Assembly: GCF_964656455.1 (NCBI RefSeq) | Contig: NC_135718.1 | Coordinates: 145,000,262 to 145,064,261, forward strand | DNA length: 64,000 bases | Direction of reading: 5' to 3' | Source of the DNA: Halichoerus grypus | Taxonomy: Eukaryota; Chordata; Mammalia; Carnivora; Phocidae | Shown here: one piece after another, positions 1 through 9,980 of the stretch | How positions within the stretch are numbered: the first letter of the stretch is position 1 | Layout: the number at the start of each line of letters is the position of its first letter | The notes under the pieces: generated by a model | The model's input: only the letters and a program-made list of their open reading frames with translations | The model's database searches: none | Told to the model about the DNA's origin: nothing | Program-made: the position numbers and the translations under genes

Positions 1-194
1 GTTCTTACGGAGTTTACAGTCTGGAGAAGGTGTCCAATAAATAAGTGGAAGAATACTTAATACAGAGATTCAAAGTCTTTGAGAACAGGAGGAATTCTTG
101 GCCACTTTGCCTGTAGATGAGGAAGCGGAGACGCAGGGATGAGTGCCATATTGGAAGTCAGAAAACCGGAGCTTGGAAACCACTTTACTATTTA

Positions 195-310
195 GTCTTT
201 GGGGAAGTTGCTAAGTTTCTCTTACCCTTAGTTTGCTCATCTGAAAATGGAGATTATATTGCCACCTAGGTTGTAAGGCAAAAATAAGATAATGGTCCAG
301 AGACTGAAAA
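195..310 (+). repeat. MIR SINE fragment (3' half)
   Basis: Ancient tRNA-derived MIR relic. The sequence follows the MIR core: a 'gggaagttgctaag' stretch in place of the usual 'gggcaagttacttaac', then 'tttgctcatctgaaaatgg' in place of the 'cctcatctgtaaaatgg' signature. It is decayed and lacks the tRNA-like head. Non-coding. A second, better MIR lies just downstream in the same orientation. Confidence 0.6.
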
Positions 311-369
311 GCATTCCATTGTAAAGTATAATGTCCAAAAACACAGAATTGAGGTTGGCATAATTAAAA

Positions 370-605
370 CTAGAAAGACAGCGTGGTATAGTGGTTAAGA
401 GCAGGCACGCTGGAGCCTGATACCTGGATTTATGTTCAGGTTCTTCCATTTACTGACCGTGTGACCTTTGGCAAGTTATTTAACCTCCCGTGCCTCTGTT
501 CCCTATCTGTAAAATGAGGACAATCAGGGTACATACTTTGAAGGATTGTTGTAAACATTAATTGAGTTTATACATGACAACATAATAGCACTCAATAAAT
601 ATTGT
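370..605 (+). repeat. MIR SINE, nearly full length
   Basis: Almost complete MIR. The tRNA-like head is present ('gtatagtggttaagagca'), followed by 'ctggagcctgatacctggat', the 'tgtgacctttggcaag' core, 'tatctgtaaaatgagga', and the tail ending 'gcactcaataaatattg'. This is the canonical order, with decay typical of an insertion that predates placental radiation. No poly-A tail remains. Confidence 0.88.
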
Positions 606-1583
606 TTGTAACCAATATCCACTGTAACATCTGGGTGTAGGGGGATAGATTTGCTATTAAGGCAAATTGCCCATCCCCTAGCCATCCTTTCATTTCAACA
701 CAGGGAGATGCATTTTGAGAATATAGTAAAAAGAGATGTAAGTTCTACTGTCTGTTTCTTAAATAATTTTCAGGTCAAGAGATGTTTTTATAATCATGTG
801 CTTTGATCTGAGATTTCTGAACAGTCCCCAAATCAAAATATCAGCAATGGAGAATAGAGAGGAATGGAAAACTGATTTATTCATTCCCAGTCAATAAAGT
901 AAGCATGCAGTAGCTGGATTGTAAATACCCCTGCAAAGTGAGATTTACAAGACATAATATTGGAAGACAGATTTATCCCAGTTGAAAGTGCATTGCCGTT
1001 GAAGCAAGTACAGTGGAATTTATAAGACGAAGCCCTTGAATGAGAAGAACTCAGAGGCCTTGGGGAATCAGACTCATGAGGTTTGCTAGGCACAAGCTGG
1101 ATTTGCATCTTCACAAGGGCCAGTCAAAGCATTTTCTGAAAATATTGCAAGGAAAGGAGAAAAGCAACTTGAGGCAGGGGCATCAGTTTTGTTTAAAACT
1201 TCCCTTTGCTCAAGACTGTGGGGTTTATAAATCAAAATTATGTGTCCAGTGAGGAAATGGGAAGTAGAACTGTTTCCAAAAGAAAAAAGAAAAGAAAGCA
1301 AGTGATTCATTTTGGCCTAAATAATTGAAAATGCAGAAAGTCCAAGTGTTCCTGGCTGCTCGGCCATGAGCTTATTTGTCGTTTTTGCTGTCATGTGGCA
1401 GACTGCATGATGAAGACTTGGAAGATGAGCCATTAGAATCTGTAAATCTTTGAACTATTTGGTGAAATCGATTGGAGCCCAATCTTCGGCTACCCACAGG
1501 ATTTTTTATTTCCTTTTCACATGGGGCAGAATCCAAATGAAGCAGCATGATTGCATTTATTTTATGTAAAAGAAAGGAAAAGA
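606..1583. other. Single-copy-looking interval, nothing recognised
   Basis: AT-rich sequence with no repeat, RNA gene or exon that I recognise. Open frames here are short (70-77 codons) on both strands and overlap each other, which is the random expectation. A MIR ends just before it and a SINEC begins just after it. Confidence 0.5.
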
Positions 1584-1785
1584 GGGGCACATGGGTGGCT
1601 CAGTTGGTTAAACATCTGACTCTTGATTTTAGCTCAGGTCATGATCTCAGGGTCATGAGATCGAGCCCCAGGTCAGGCTCTATGCTTAGTGTGGAGTCTG
1701 CTTGAGATTCTCTCCCTCATCCTCTGCCCCTCCCCATGATCGCACACGCTCTCTCTCTAAATAAATAAATTAAATCTTAAAAAAA
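1584..1785 (+). mobile_element. SINEC (carnivore tRNA-derived SINE)
   Basis: Full SINEC in the plus direction. It begins 'ggggcac'. A Pol III A box is visible ('tggctcagttgg' near 1593) and a B box ('gatcgagcccc' near 1660). A CT-rich segment ('ctctccctcatcctctgccc') follows, and it ends in an A-rich tail ('aaataaataaatt', then an A run). This family is specific to carnivores. The downstream TSD is hard to read because the tail merges with a GA tract. Confidence 0.92.
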
Positions 1786-1866
1786 AGGAAGAGAAAGGAA
1801 GAAAGAAAGGAAGAAGAGAGGGAGGGAGGGAGGGAAAGAAGGAAGAAAGAAAGAAATAAGAAGAAA
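1786..1866. repeat. GA-rich (GAAA/GGAA/GGGA) tract
   Basis: Purine-only tract of AAGG, AAAG and GAGGGAGG units sitting between the A tail of one SINEC and the head of the next. It probably grew from the SINE poly-A tail. Such tracts are length-variable and can form triplex-like structures. Confidence 0.85.
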
Positions 1867-2015
1867 AATGGTCAGGTGGCTGGGTGGCTCGGTTGGTTGA
1901 TGTCCAACTCTTGATCTCAGCTCAGGTCTTGATCTCAGGTCCTGAGTTTGAACCCTGTGCTGGGCTCTATGCTGGGCATGGAGCCTACTTCAAAAAAAAA
2001 AAGAAAGAAGAAGAG
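1867..2015 (+). mobile_element. SINEC, short variant lacking the CT segment
   Basis: Second SINEC in the same orientation, separated from the first only by the GA tract. An A-box-like 'tggctcggttgg' and a B-box-like 'gtttgaaccctg' are visible. After 'gagcctactt' it passes straight to the A tail, without the CT-rich segment of the upstream copy. It is therefore a shorter subfamily or an internally deleted copy. Confidence 0.85.
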
Positions 2016-2536
2016 AAATGGGGTCAAAGGTAGCTTTTCTGGAGATACAAAATCAGATTTCTAAGTGTCACACTGGAATGTTCACTGGGCATTTGGTTCA
2101 CCTTAAGGGCTGAGTCACTTCTGGGTACAGGACCCCAAGTGACTGAGATTCAAATGAGATGTAGACTGTGAACTTGTTTATGGCTCTGAACTATCACAGC
2201 CTTGAATAGTGCCACCAATCAGATTAAGTCCTACACATTTTCTTGATGTCTAAGAGCATAGCAGAAGTTCAAGGAGTGGGATTTCATAGTTTCTCAGGCT
2301 TCTCCTTCCAGGAAGCCCAAGAACATTAAAAAAGTATTCATTCTTACTATAAAACACAGTAGAAAGAGTTAAATAACATGAAAGAGGGTAGCACAATGGG
2401 TGAAGAATGCAAAGAAGGGAGATTTTGTTTTCTTGGCTAGGGCAATAGAAGGTTTCTTGGTAGGGGTGGGAGGTGGGTGGGGGTGGGGGCATGGTGGGGA
2501 GATTTTGAGCTGAAGCCTGAAATGTGGTACAGAGTC
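2016..2536. other. Single-copy interval ending in a G-run cluster
   Basis: No gene or known repeat seen up to the L1 target site. The notable item is the G-run cluster at 2463-2489, listed separately. Confidence 0.45.
2463..2489 (+). other. G-quadruplex-prone run
   Basis: Five G-runs of 3-5 guanines on the plus strand: GGGG, GGG, GGG, GGGGG and GGGGG. The loops are only 1, 4, 1 and 1 nt. This satisfies the strict G3+N1-7 quadruplex rule with a spare run. It is not in a recognised repeat. Any role is inference only. Confidence 0.7.
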
Positions 2537-2549
2537 AGAAAGTTGTTAG

Positions 2550-3004
2550 TGGGATAAAGAAGATATGGTCTATGTATACAATGGAATATTACTCAGCCAT
2601 CCAAAAGAATGAAATCTTGCCATTTGCAATGACATGGCTGGAACTAGAGGGTATTATGCTAAGTGAAATAAGTCAGTCAGAGAAAAGCAAATACCATATG
2701 ATTTCACTCACATGTGGAATTTAAGAAACAAAACAGATGAACATGGGAAAGGAAGATAAAAGAGAGGGAGACAAACCATAAGAGACCCTTAACTATAGAG
2801 AACAAACTGAGGCTTGCTTGAGGGGAAGTGGATGGGGGATGGACTAAATGGGTGATGGGTATTAAGGAGGACACTTGTGATGAGCATTGGGTGTTATATG
2901 TAAGTGATGAATCACTAAACTCTATTCCTGAAACCAATATTACACTATATGTTATCTAACTAGAATTTAAATAAAAACTTGAAACAAATAAACAACAATA
3001 AAAA
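2550..3004 (+). mobile_element. 5'-truncated L1 3' end with 13-bp TSD
   Basis: L1 insertion of about 455 bp comprising the ORF2 C-terminal end, 3' UTR and A-rich tail. It is flanked by exact direct repeats 'agaaagttgttag' at 2537-2549 and 3005-3017. The order matches carnivore L1: 'actcagccat', 'atttcactcacatgtggaat', a G/A-rich 3' UTR, 'attgggtgttat' and an ATAAAAA-rich tail. The 3' UTR differs from the younger copies elsewhere in this window, so it is a different and older subfamily. Confidence 0.93.
2556..2725 (+). pseudogene. L1 ORF2 C-terminal remnant
   Basis: The reading frame inside the L1 insertion encodes a typical ORF2 end: the 'MEYYSAIQKNEI' stretch, then 'LSEISQSEKSKYHMIS', with a stop soon after 'LTCGI'. 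This is only the last ~55 residues of a protein of roughly 1,275 residues. It lacks the endonuclease and reverse transcriptase domains and is non-functional. The upstream ATG lies in flanking DNA and is accidental. Confidence 0.9.
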
Positions 3005-3017
3005 AGAAAGTTGTTAG

Positions 3018-3324
3018 CAGAGAGGCTTATGGAATGAAGAAGGACAGAGAGGAAGAGACTAGGACTCTCTGGTCATTAAGAGTATTTATAAAAAAAAAAC
3101 CAAACAAACAACAAACTGATGGTAGTTCTAAGTTAGACAAAGATAGTAATATTTATAATATGAATGGAAATTAAAAGTCCCCTGTCCCTGTCTGCCAACA
3201 CTTGATATGTTACCATGGAGAGTGGGACATTTGTACTTTGCTCTAAAGATGTAATTGTTTTAAAATTTACAAATATTAGACCCATAGGATGGAAAAGAAC
3301 TAAAAAATCTGTGTGAAATAACCC
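3018..3324. other. Unassigned interval
   Basis: Nothing recognised beyond an A-run followed by 'ccaaacaaacaac' near 3090-3115. It lies between the L1 target site and an antisense MIR. Confidence 0.4.
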
Positions 3325-3480
3325 ATTATTCTATGGATAAAGTAGCTGAGTCACAGAGAGATGAAGTGGCTCATTAAAAGGTCACAAAGCTAGTTAGCAA
3401 TAGGGCTGGAACTAGAACCTTAGCCTCTCAGTTTCAAATTTGGAACTCTCCCCAGGACATTACCTTCCCGTAGAAGGTAG
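3325..3480 (-). repeat. MIR SINE, antisense
   Basis: Reverse-strand MIR relic. It reads 'attctatggataaagtagctgag' (compare 'attttacagatgaggaaactgag'), 'cacagagagatgaagtggct', 'aaggtcacaaagctagttag', then 'gggctggaactagaacc'. The order is correct and heavily diverged. Confidence 0.8.
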
Positions 3481-3929
3481 AGAGCACTTGGTAAATATGT
3501 GGAAGGAGCCATTTGTTTAATTTCCAAATAAGGACATGGAAAAACAGCTGAACGATCAATACCCAACTGTACCCTTCAAGGTTCAGCAAAAACTGAGGAG
3601 GGAATTAAAATATCTAGGCTTCAACCTTTGTGGTTCATCTTTGCAAAAAAGGTCTCACCCCATCATGGTTGAAAGAGAAATGTATTTTGTGTAAGTAGAA
3701 AAATAAATGTGCTTCTGTTTTCCTGTTTTAATACACAGGGATATTCTGAGAAAAGGATGGTGATAAAGTTTTATTGGTTGATAAGTTTTTGCTCTCTGTT
3801 AACTGGCCTCCCTCAATTTGTAGACTCTTCATTTCCATTCATGTGAGTGACGATGAGACCTAGCCTTACTTAAGGATTGATTTCTGATCAGATAAATTCA
3901 GGTGTGTGCCTACCTTCCTGGAGAGGGTG

Positions 3930-4045
3930 GACCCCCTCAACTGTGAACCCTGTGAGCTTAATGATTTATTCATCTCTGTATCCCCAATGACTAGTGACAC
4001 CACTAGTCTCATGGTGACATTCAATTAAAGTTCTTAGGTAGATCA
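3930..4045 (+). repeat. L2/MIR3-type 3' tail relic
   Basis: The sequence 'tgtgagcttaatgatttatt' then 'catctctgtatccccaatga' and 'attcaattaaagt' follows the 3' end shared by L2 LINEs and MIR3 ('...catctctgtatccccag...gctcaataaatg'). It is short and decayed. Confidence 0.5.
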
Positions 4046-7000
4046 ATATCTTCCTAGGCAATTTTATTCTGAGCTACAAACCCTCATTTTTTTTTCACAA
4101 CTTGCCTTATTAAAATGACAGCAACCAAATCCCAACCAAAGTGTTGCTATGGTCTGTGATGTGATTTCCTGAAACAAGCCTTGTGGTGGATGGGTCCCCC
4201 AGCTGGGTTTAGGGCCCCACTGCAATACAGATTAGATAGCATTCCTTTTTTTAGAACTGGTTTAATCAAGTAAAACTTCCCCTTTCCTAGTAAGGGACTA
4301 CACAAGTCAGAGCTTTGGCTTTCTAATTTATCAGCCAGTAAATTACAACAGCAAAGGTCTTGTGTAGGCCAGGGATTTTCCACACAGAGTGAGGGGGATC
4401 CTGGGGGGCCAGGCAGAGCGGATTAGATATGTGACTCACGGTTTGGGTAGCATTACATGTGAACCTGAAAAAGGTCAAGCAGGGAAAAGCTATTTTCTAT
4501 AAAAATAAATTAAAAATTTTAAAGCTCTCCTTCATGACGTGGGAATTTTGAACTCTGCTGTAAAATTATTATTGAGAACACCTATTAATTTGTAGAAGTA
4601 AGAAATGAAGGATCACTTAAGAAATAGGAAGTAAGGCAAATTTTAAAAGCCCAGACAATTAGAAGATAAAGCAGAAGCAGCTAAAGGGATCTCATTTTCA
4701 TATAACTCCCAGATTTTCATACAAGAAAGTGTTTCTTTCTGCGGTCTCATATTCCCTACAGTTTATGTTAGCAGAAAACTGTAATTGTTGAGTTTCTGGC
4801 TCTACTTTTATTCTGAAACTGAAATATTAGTTTATGTAATTATTGTTAATTACATTATCGTTAAGGACATTAAATAATCACCCAACTTGACTCCCAGGTG
4901 TGGACTAGAAGTATTAAATTCGAGCATATTTGAAAATGTTATGAATTTGCATAAGAACATATAAATAAGAAGTTATAGCAGAATTCTTACCTAAAAGCAA
5001 TGCCTAGATGGTCTCTGAGGACCTTTCCAATTGAGTGACTCTAATGACTTTAAATAGTCTTGGGGATACAAACAAACAGAAGTACAATTCATCCATTTCC
5101 TAATGGCTTTTTCTCTTTCCAGCTGGCATTCTGCATACATGCTCCCCTTGTAGAGAGGTCATCATCTCCCCTACTTTGCTCCCTCCCACTGGACGGTGGC
5201 CTCCTCGTGGCATGCTCCAAGCCTTCTGGTGTGTCTGGAAAGATTCTGCACACAGTGGGCTGAGGAGAGGGCTCATGGAGCAAAGGAAACAGAGTAAAGG
5301 CAATGGAGTCTCGATCTGGACCAGAAAACAAACCAAAAGGGCTGACCCTTATCCATGAAGTCTGGAATGCCTCTCCAACAGTTCTCAAATCTGACCTCTG
5401 ACCCTGTATCCACATGAGAGAAAGAAACAGAACAAGTGTCTAAGAAAGGTGAAAAGAAAGGATAAAAGAATAAAAGGACTATAGGTTGTTCTCTGTTGGA
5501 AATTAGAGGGAGGGGGCTCTGAGCCTTCTTGGAGGAATGGGGTTTTAAACTGCTCTTTGTTTCTTCAGTGAAGCCCGAGTATATTCTCAAGTGGCCCCAG
5601 CACAAACAAGGGACCATGGCAGACGGGATGGAAACAATGGCCATGTCAATGGGAAGAACCCAGCCAGTCAGGGTAACATCTGCTTTTGTCTTATTTCCTT
5701 CCCTTGATTAGAGGAAAGAGATGATGGAGGCTTCTGGGCAGATTATGTGGTGATCTCTTGATTTGAATCACAGAATGTTAATGGGGGAAGGCCACGGGGC
5801 TGAGGAAGCTGAGAGCAGAGAGAAGTTATCAGCAAGTTGGAACAAGAGCGCCCATAATTGCATTTCCCTGGTCCCGTGTTCCTTTTGCCACATTGTCCCA
5901 AGGATGCTTTGCTTGCCCTTAATCTTTATGCTGTTTCCCTTCAATCTCGATTTCTTGTTTTGTTGGTTTTTTTTTTTTTCTCTCTTAACCTGCAGACTGA
6001 ATGCTCGCTGAAGTCTTTGGTTATTTTGTTTTGTTTTGTCCTGCTCTAGCTCTTCTGGGAGATAAACTCATTCAATTTATCTGCAATTTCGATCATGAAC
6101 AACCATCTCTCTTAGATTAGACATGTCTCATCAAAGGTCACTCCATCCTATGTTTTTCTCCAGTGAAAATAAGTGCTCTGAAAAGTGACCCAGCCGTGGT
6201 GGGGAAGAGGAGCACAGGGGACTCCCGTGACTGTGATATATGATGATATTTCTGAAGAAAGTCAAAAGCATTTGGAAACTAAGTTTTGATGAATTGCAGG
6301 AAATGGCGGGTTTGCAACCATTCCAGAATTCCCAGGGACTGATTGTCATCGGGCGACGATAAGAATTTTAACTAGCATGTTATGGAACCAAGACCAAGGC
6401 CAGGACTCAGGCATAAGCATTCTGCTTGGGTCTCCTGTTATGCAGCATTTGCCCCTGGGAGAAGTGCTTAAAGTTGTTTTTAACTTACCTGAGACTTATT
6501 TCTCCTGGTCTGCGGAGGCCAAGAATTAGCAGAAAGGAAAAAAAAAAAAAAGCCTACTGAAAAATACTCTGCTATAAAGATGGAAATATCCCCCTGGCCC
6601 TTAATTCCTGCTCTAAGGGTACACTTTCTTCTAGGAGACTAACCTACACTGTAGAATCCTTAACTTGGGCATGAGGTTGTCAGGAAAAGGACCAACATTT
6701 CTTTGTATATCGATGGACCTTCACCTTGCAACAGCCTGTCCTGGACCAACACACAGCAGGGATGTAACTGACCACCTTTAATATCTTGGTGGGAAACCAG
6801 TAACTATCAAAATGATATTTACACAAGAACAAGAACACAAATGAGCTGATTGAAAACATTATCCCAGTATAGATTGTGATAACTCGGTTTCATAAGAACA
6901 CTTGAAGGTAAAGCTAATAACTAAAAGGAGGAGTAGTGAACAAAGGCTTGGGAAGGAGGTTGGCACTCAGTGACCTTTGAGTAACCCAATCCCTGAAACT

Positions 7001-7850
7001 CTCGCTGTATCATTTTGCGGGTGTTAGTGATCTCTGCCATCCTCTTTGTAAGTTCTTTTCGACCTGCCTCTCTGTCAAGCATGGTCTTGGGCACAGAGTA
7101 CCTTCTCCATCTCCATGTTTTAAATGGATTTCTTTCCTTCAGTTGGTGAACCCAAAGATAGGATTTTGTAGGACAAGACTAGGTTTTCCCCTTTCAACAG
7201 GGTCATTAAATTATTCCAAGCATGAGATATTTTTATAAAAGCCTGTAGTGTTTTAATAAGGCCAGCTATTTAGGAAGTGGTGACAATGTGCAATCTGCAG
7301 AAAGGGGAAGCCTCTGAGGTGCTGTGGTAATAATGCAGTTACTTAAAGAACATTTAAACTACAAATATCTCTGTGGTTTTTTATTTGGTTCCACACTACA
7401 GTCACTCTGAGAAATTTCTTAAACCTTGGCTAATCACTTTAAAATGTAAGGCTTAGCAAATGATTATACTTCCCCAAATGCTCTGGTCTTTTCAACCCCA
7501 CCCCCGTGCCCCGTTTTGGTATTTGATAAGGGTAAGTAATTCAATGCCAAGAAGAGCTACTGAGGGAAATCTAAAGAATTTCAGCAAACAGATGGGGGAA
7601 AAAAACCCAGCTATAACTCTGAAGTTTCAGTAAAGCTCCAACTATTGATACAGAAAATAACTGAAATATAATGAAAATATAGGGGAGTCACTGATTTCAA
7701 AGGCCAAACATGGGATCCATTGAAGTATAACAGGAGACCCAAGTAGGGGGATGTGCTTGGTTATGGTGGAGTAGGGAGAATGTGCGTGGTGAGAGGTCCT
7801 GAGTCTTAGTGTTCCAGTGGGTGCTGAGTCATGTTGAAGGAAGCAGCTGG

Positions 7851-7852
<2 letters not shown>
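4046..7852. other. 3.8-kb single-copy interval
   Basis: No supported exon, RNA or transposon. Only homopolymers stand out (T-run near 4088, T-run near 5970, A-run 6537-6552). Overlapping frames at 5.06-5.65 kb reach 123 codons on the minus strand. They have no recognisable domain and no consistent splice context, and they overlap other frames on both strands, so I do not call them. A homeodomain-type palindrome lies at 4836-4853. Confidence 0.5.
4836..4853. promoter_or_regulatory. Perfect TAATTA inverted repeat, homeodomain-type site
   Basis: GTAATTA and TAATTAC are exact reverse complements separated by 4 bp (ttgt). Each arm holds a TAATTA core, the classic homeodomain recognition sequence. 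The following bases add 'acattatcgttaagg'. Binding is an inference; AT-rich DNA gives such motifs by chance. Confidence 0.35.

Positions 7853-7882
<30 letters not shown>
7853..7882. repeat. (GT)15 microsatellite
   Basis: Uninterrupted GT dinucleotide run of 30 bp, followed by 'ttgtgctcatgttgtgtttgtg'. The overlapping 74-codon frame with a Cys-Val run is only a translation of this repeat. Confidence 0.97.
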
Positions 7883-7885
<3 letters not shown>

Positions 7886-8224
7886 TGCTCATGTTGTGTT
7901 TGTGCACTTTAACCTGATTTGGAATGGTGCTCACACTTCTCAGTATCTTTTTATTTGGATGATCATTGACTTAAAGTGGAAATCTTTTGTACAACCCACT
8001 GGTGTTGTGGTGAGAATATATGGATTTTGCTGACTTCCCCAGGGAGCTGGAGTTAGGTCCCTGGACTAGGAGAGACATTGGTATGCACCACAAGAATGGC
8101 AGAATTATGACTGTCTGAGCTCTGCAGTTGGCCTGCAGAAGAAGAGTGACCCAATGGTTTGACTGGTCTCATCTTGGCCAAAGCCAGCAGAAGGCTGTTA
8201 TTTAGCCATTTCACGAGTGTTAAT

Positions 8225-8378
8225 CTTGTTTGACCAACTCAATTATGAGTTTCTGGAAGGTGGGAGCCATGCTTTATATTTAACATTTATGATACTTCTT
8301 TAAAAAATCTTTCTCTGCACCTGCCACAGTATATGGAAGGCACTTATGATATACTTGGAAAACTGAAGAAAGACAGCT
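8225..8378 (+). repeat. L2-type 3' end relic
   Basis: Reads 'ctggaaggtgggagccatgc', then 'tctgcacctgccacagtat', then 'aaggcacttatgatatact'. This follows the L2 3' order of 'gggcaggg...', 'cacctagcacagt' and 'gcactcaataaat'. Diverged; moderate confidence only. Confidence 0.5.
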
Positions 8379-8654
8379 TTAGATTGGAGGCTACGATGCC
8401 ATAACCTTACTTGCATTATGTCCCCACACCTTGTCCCTACAATACTGTCTTCTCAGATGTACCCCTGAGTAAATCTCCCATCACACTCCGTGGGAGTTTT
8501 GCACTCCTGCATCTAGTATTAGTGGGCCAATGGCTAGTAAATCAGACTATCAGAACCAGAATCTGTAAACAGAATCCAGAACCCTGAGCTGGATGGACTA
8601 CGGTCCTATTTACACTGACATGTTGGTATGCGCAGAGTGAAAACATTTCTACAT

Positions 8655-8915
8655 AACTCATTTTGATAATAATCATAGTTGACATATTTTAAGTACCTAC
8701 CAAATGCAACGGTCCAAACCATATGTACACATACACTTTTTCTTACAACCCTCTTTAGGGTAGGTATTGATGTTCCTATTTTACAAGTGAAGAAATTGGT
8801 TCTCAAAAAGACTAAGTCAGTAATCAAAGGGCTCCTAAATAGAAAGTAGCAGAATTGGGATGTGAACTTGGTATCTCTGGCTCCAAAGCCTGTGTTCTGC
8901 CACCAAACACACTGC
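8655..8915 (-). repeat. MIR SINE, antisense, nearly full length
   Basis: Antisense MIR covering most of the consensus: 'agttgacatattttaagtac', 'acaaccctctttagggtagg', 'attttacaagtgaagaaatt', 'agcagaattgggatgtgaac' and 'tctggctccaaagcctgtgt'. The 107-codon minus-strand frame across it is a by-product of the SINE, not a gene. Confidence 0.85.
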
Positions 8916-9089
8916 TGTTCTAAAAGCAACCAACTAAAAATAAAACATTCAGTTCATCACAGATATACAAATATATATATTCATTGCTTAAAGAGGTTGA
9001 AGTTTTAAAGAACTATTCTGTATACTCTTATATTCAACTATTCTAATTCCTTTTATGAATTTAAGGCTTTTAATTTCATAAACAACTGT

Positions 9090-9275
9090 ACCTTTTGCCA
9101 TCTCATTTTATCTTCACGATGGCTCTATATAGTATATAGGCTTATGTAATTTGGATTCCAGACAAAGATGGCCAGAATGAGGTCAAGGAAAGGTAAGTAA
9201 TGTGTCCAAGGTCACCCAGTTGGAAAGTGGCAGACCTAGTAATCTCCTCCAGTTCTCACTCTTCACTATTTCATA
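9090..9275 (-). repeat. MIR SINE, antisense, decayed
   Basis: The core 'gtccaaggtcacccagttgg', 'aagtggcagacctagtaatc' and the upstream 'tctcattttatcttcacgat' match antisense MIR order. Internal parts have drifted. Confidence 0.65.
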
Positions 9276-9784
9276 AACAGCTCCCTGTGTAAGACACTTG
9301 GCCCATGGACCTAAAGACTGATAGGAGCCCATTGTGAGCCATCAGTCTCCACATTATAAAAAAGTAAATGAAGAAGCTGTTCAAGCAATCGTGGGCCCCT
9401 ATCTCCCCATCCTACACTCTGTTTATGACTTTAATGTGACTCTCAGGGCATCTCTTCCTCTGTGAGACAATTCATAGCATGTTCTGCAGGATATGGATAT
9501 AATATAGTTTGGGGGTTTGTAGGTCAAATGGCCCCAGCATTTCTCCGTGTTCTGTCCTCAGATTCCTTTGTTGGGATGACATCTTTGAGACAGCAGGAGG
9601 CTTCTAAGTAATTTGGAATAAAAACAGACTCTATGGCTGTTTTCACAATTGTGTTTTAGCTGATGATTTGCATAACTAGTTGCCAGGGCTAATGAGCACT
9701 GCCCTCCCCTCCCACATTTTCACTACAGCCCTAAATGGAATCTGGAGAGGCTGTGTGTACTATTGACTTCTACTTAACAGTGGG
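9276..9784. other. Unassigned interval
   Basis: Nothing recognised on either strand. It lies between an antisense MIR and a very weak sense MIR. Confidence 0.4.
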
Positions 9785-9980
9785 TGGCAGGAACTCCAAA
9801 GTTTAATCCCAGACCTGCTACTAATTTCCTGGATGGCTTTTGGTCCATCCATTAATCTCTCTCTATCACTGTTTCCTTCTCTGGAAGAGATAGCAAGAAT
9901 AATGGGATGTTTTATGCATTAACACATTTATGATCCTAATGTGCTCTGTAAAAGTATGGCTTTCTGGAAATGCTCAGTGG
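9785..9980 (+). repeat. Probable MIR relic
   Basis: Weak match to sense MIR: 'cagacctgctactaatttcc', 'ctggatggcttttggtcc', 'taatctctctctatcactgt' and 'gcattaacacatttatga'. Heavily diverged; it may be chance. Confidence 0.4.

Noticed and set aside
1590..1670. tRNA gene suggested by A and B boxes
   Set aside because: The boxes belong to a SINEC head; there is no cloverleaf with a matching acceptor stem.
5089..5644. Minus-strand frames of 108 and 123 codons as a small gene
   Set aside because: They overlap other frames on both strands, have no recognisable domain, and lack a convincing promoter or splice context. Their length is within chance for 64 kb.
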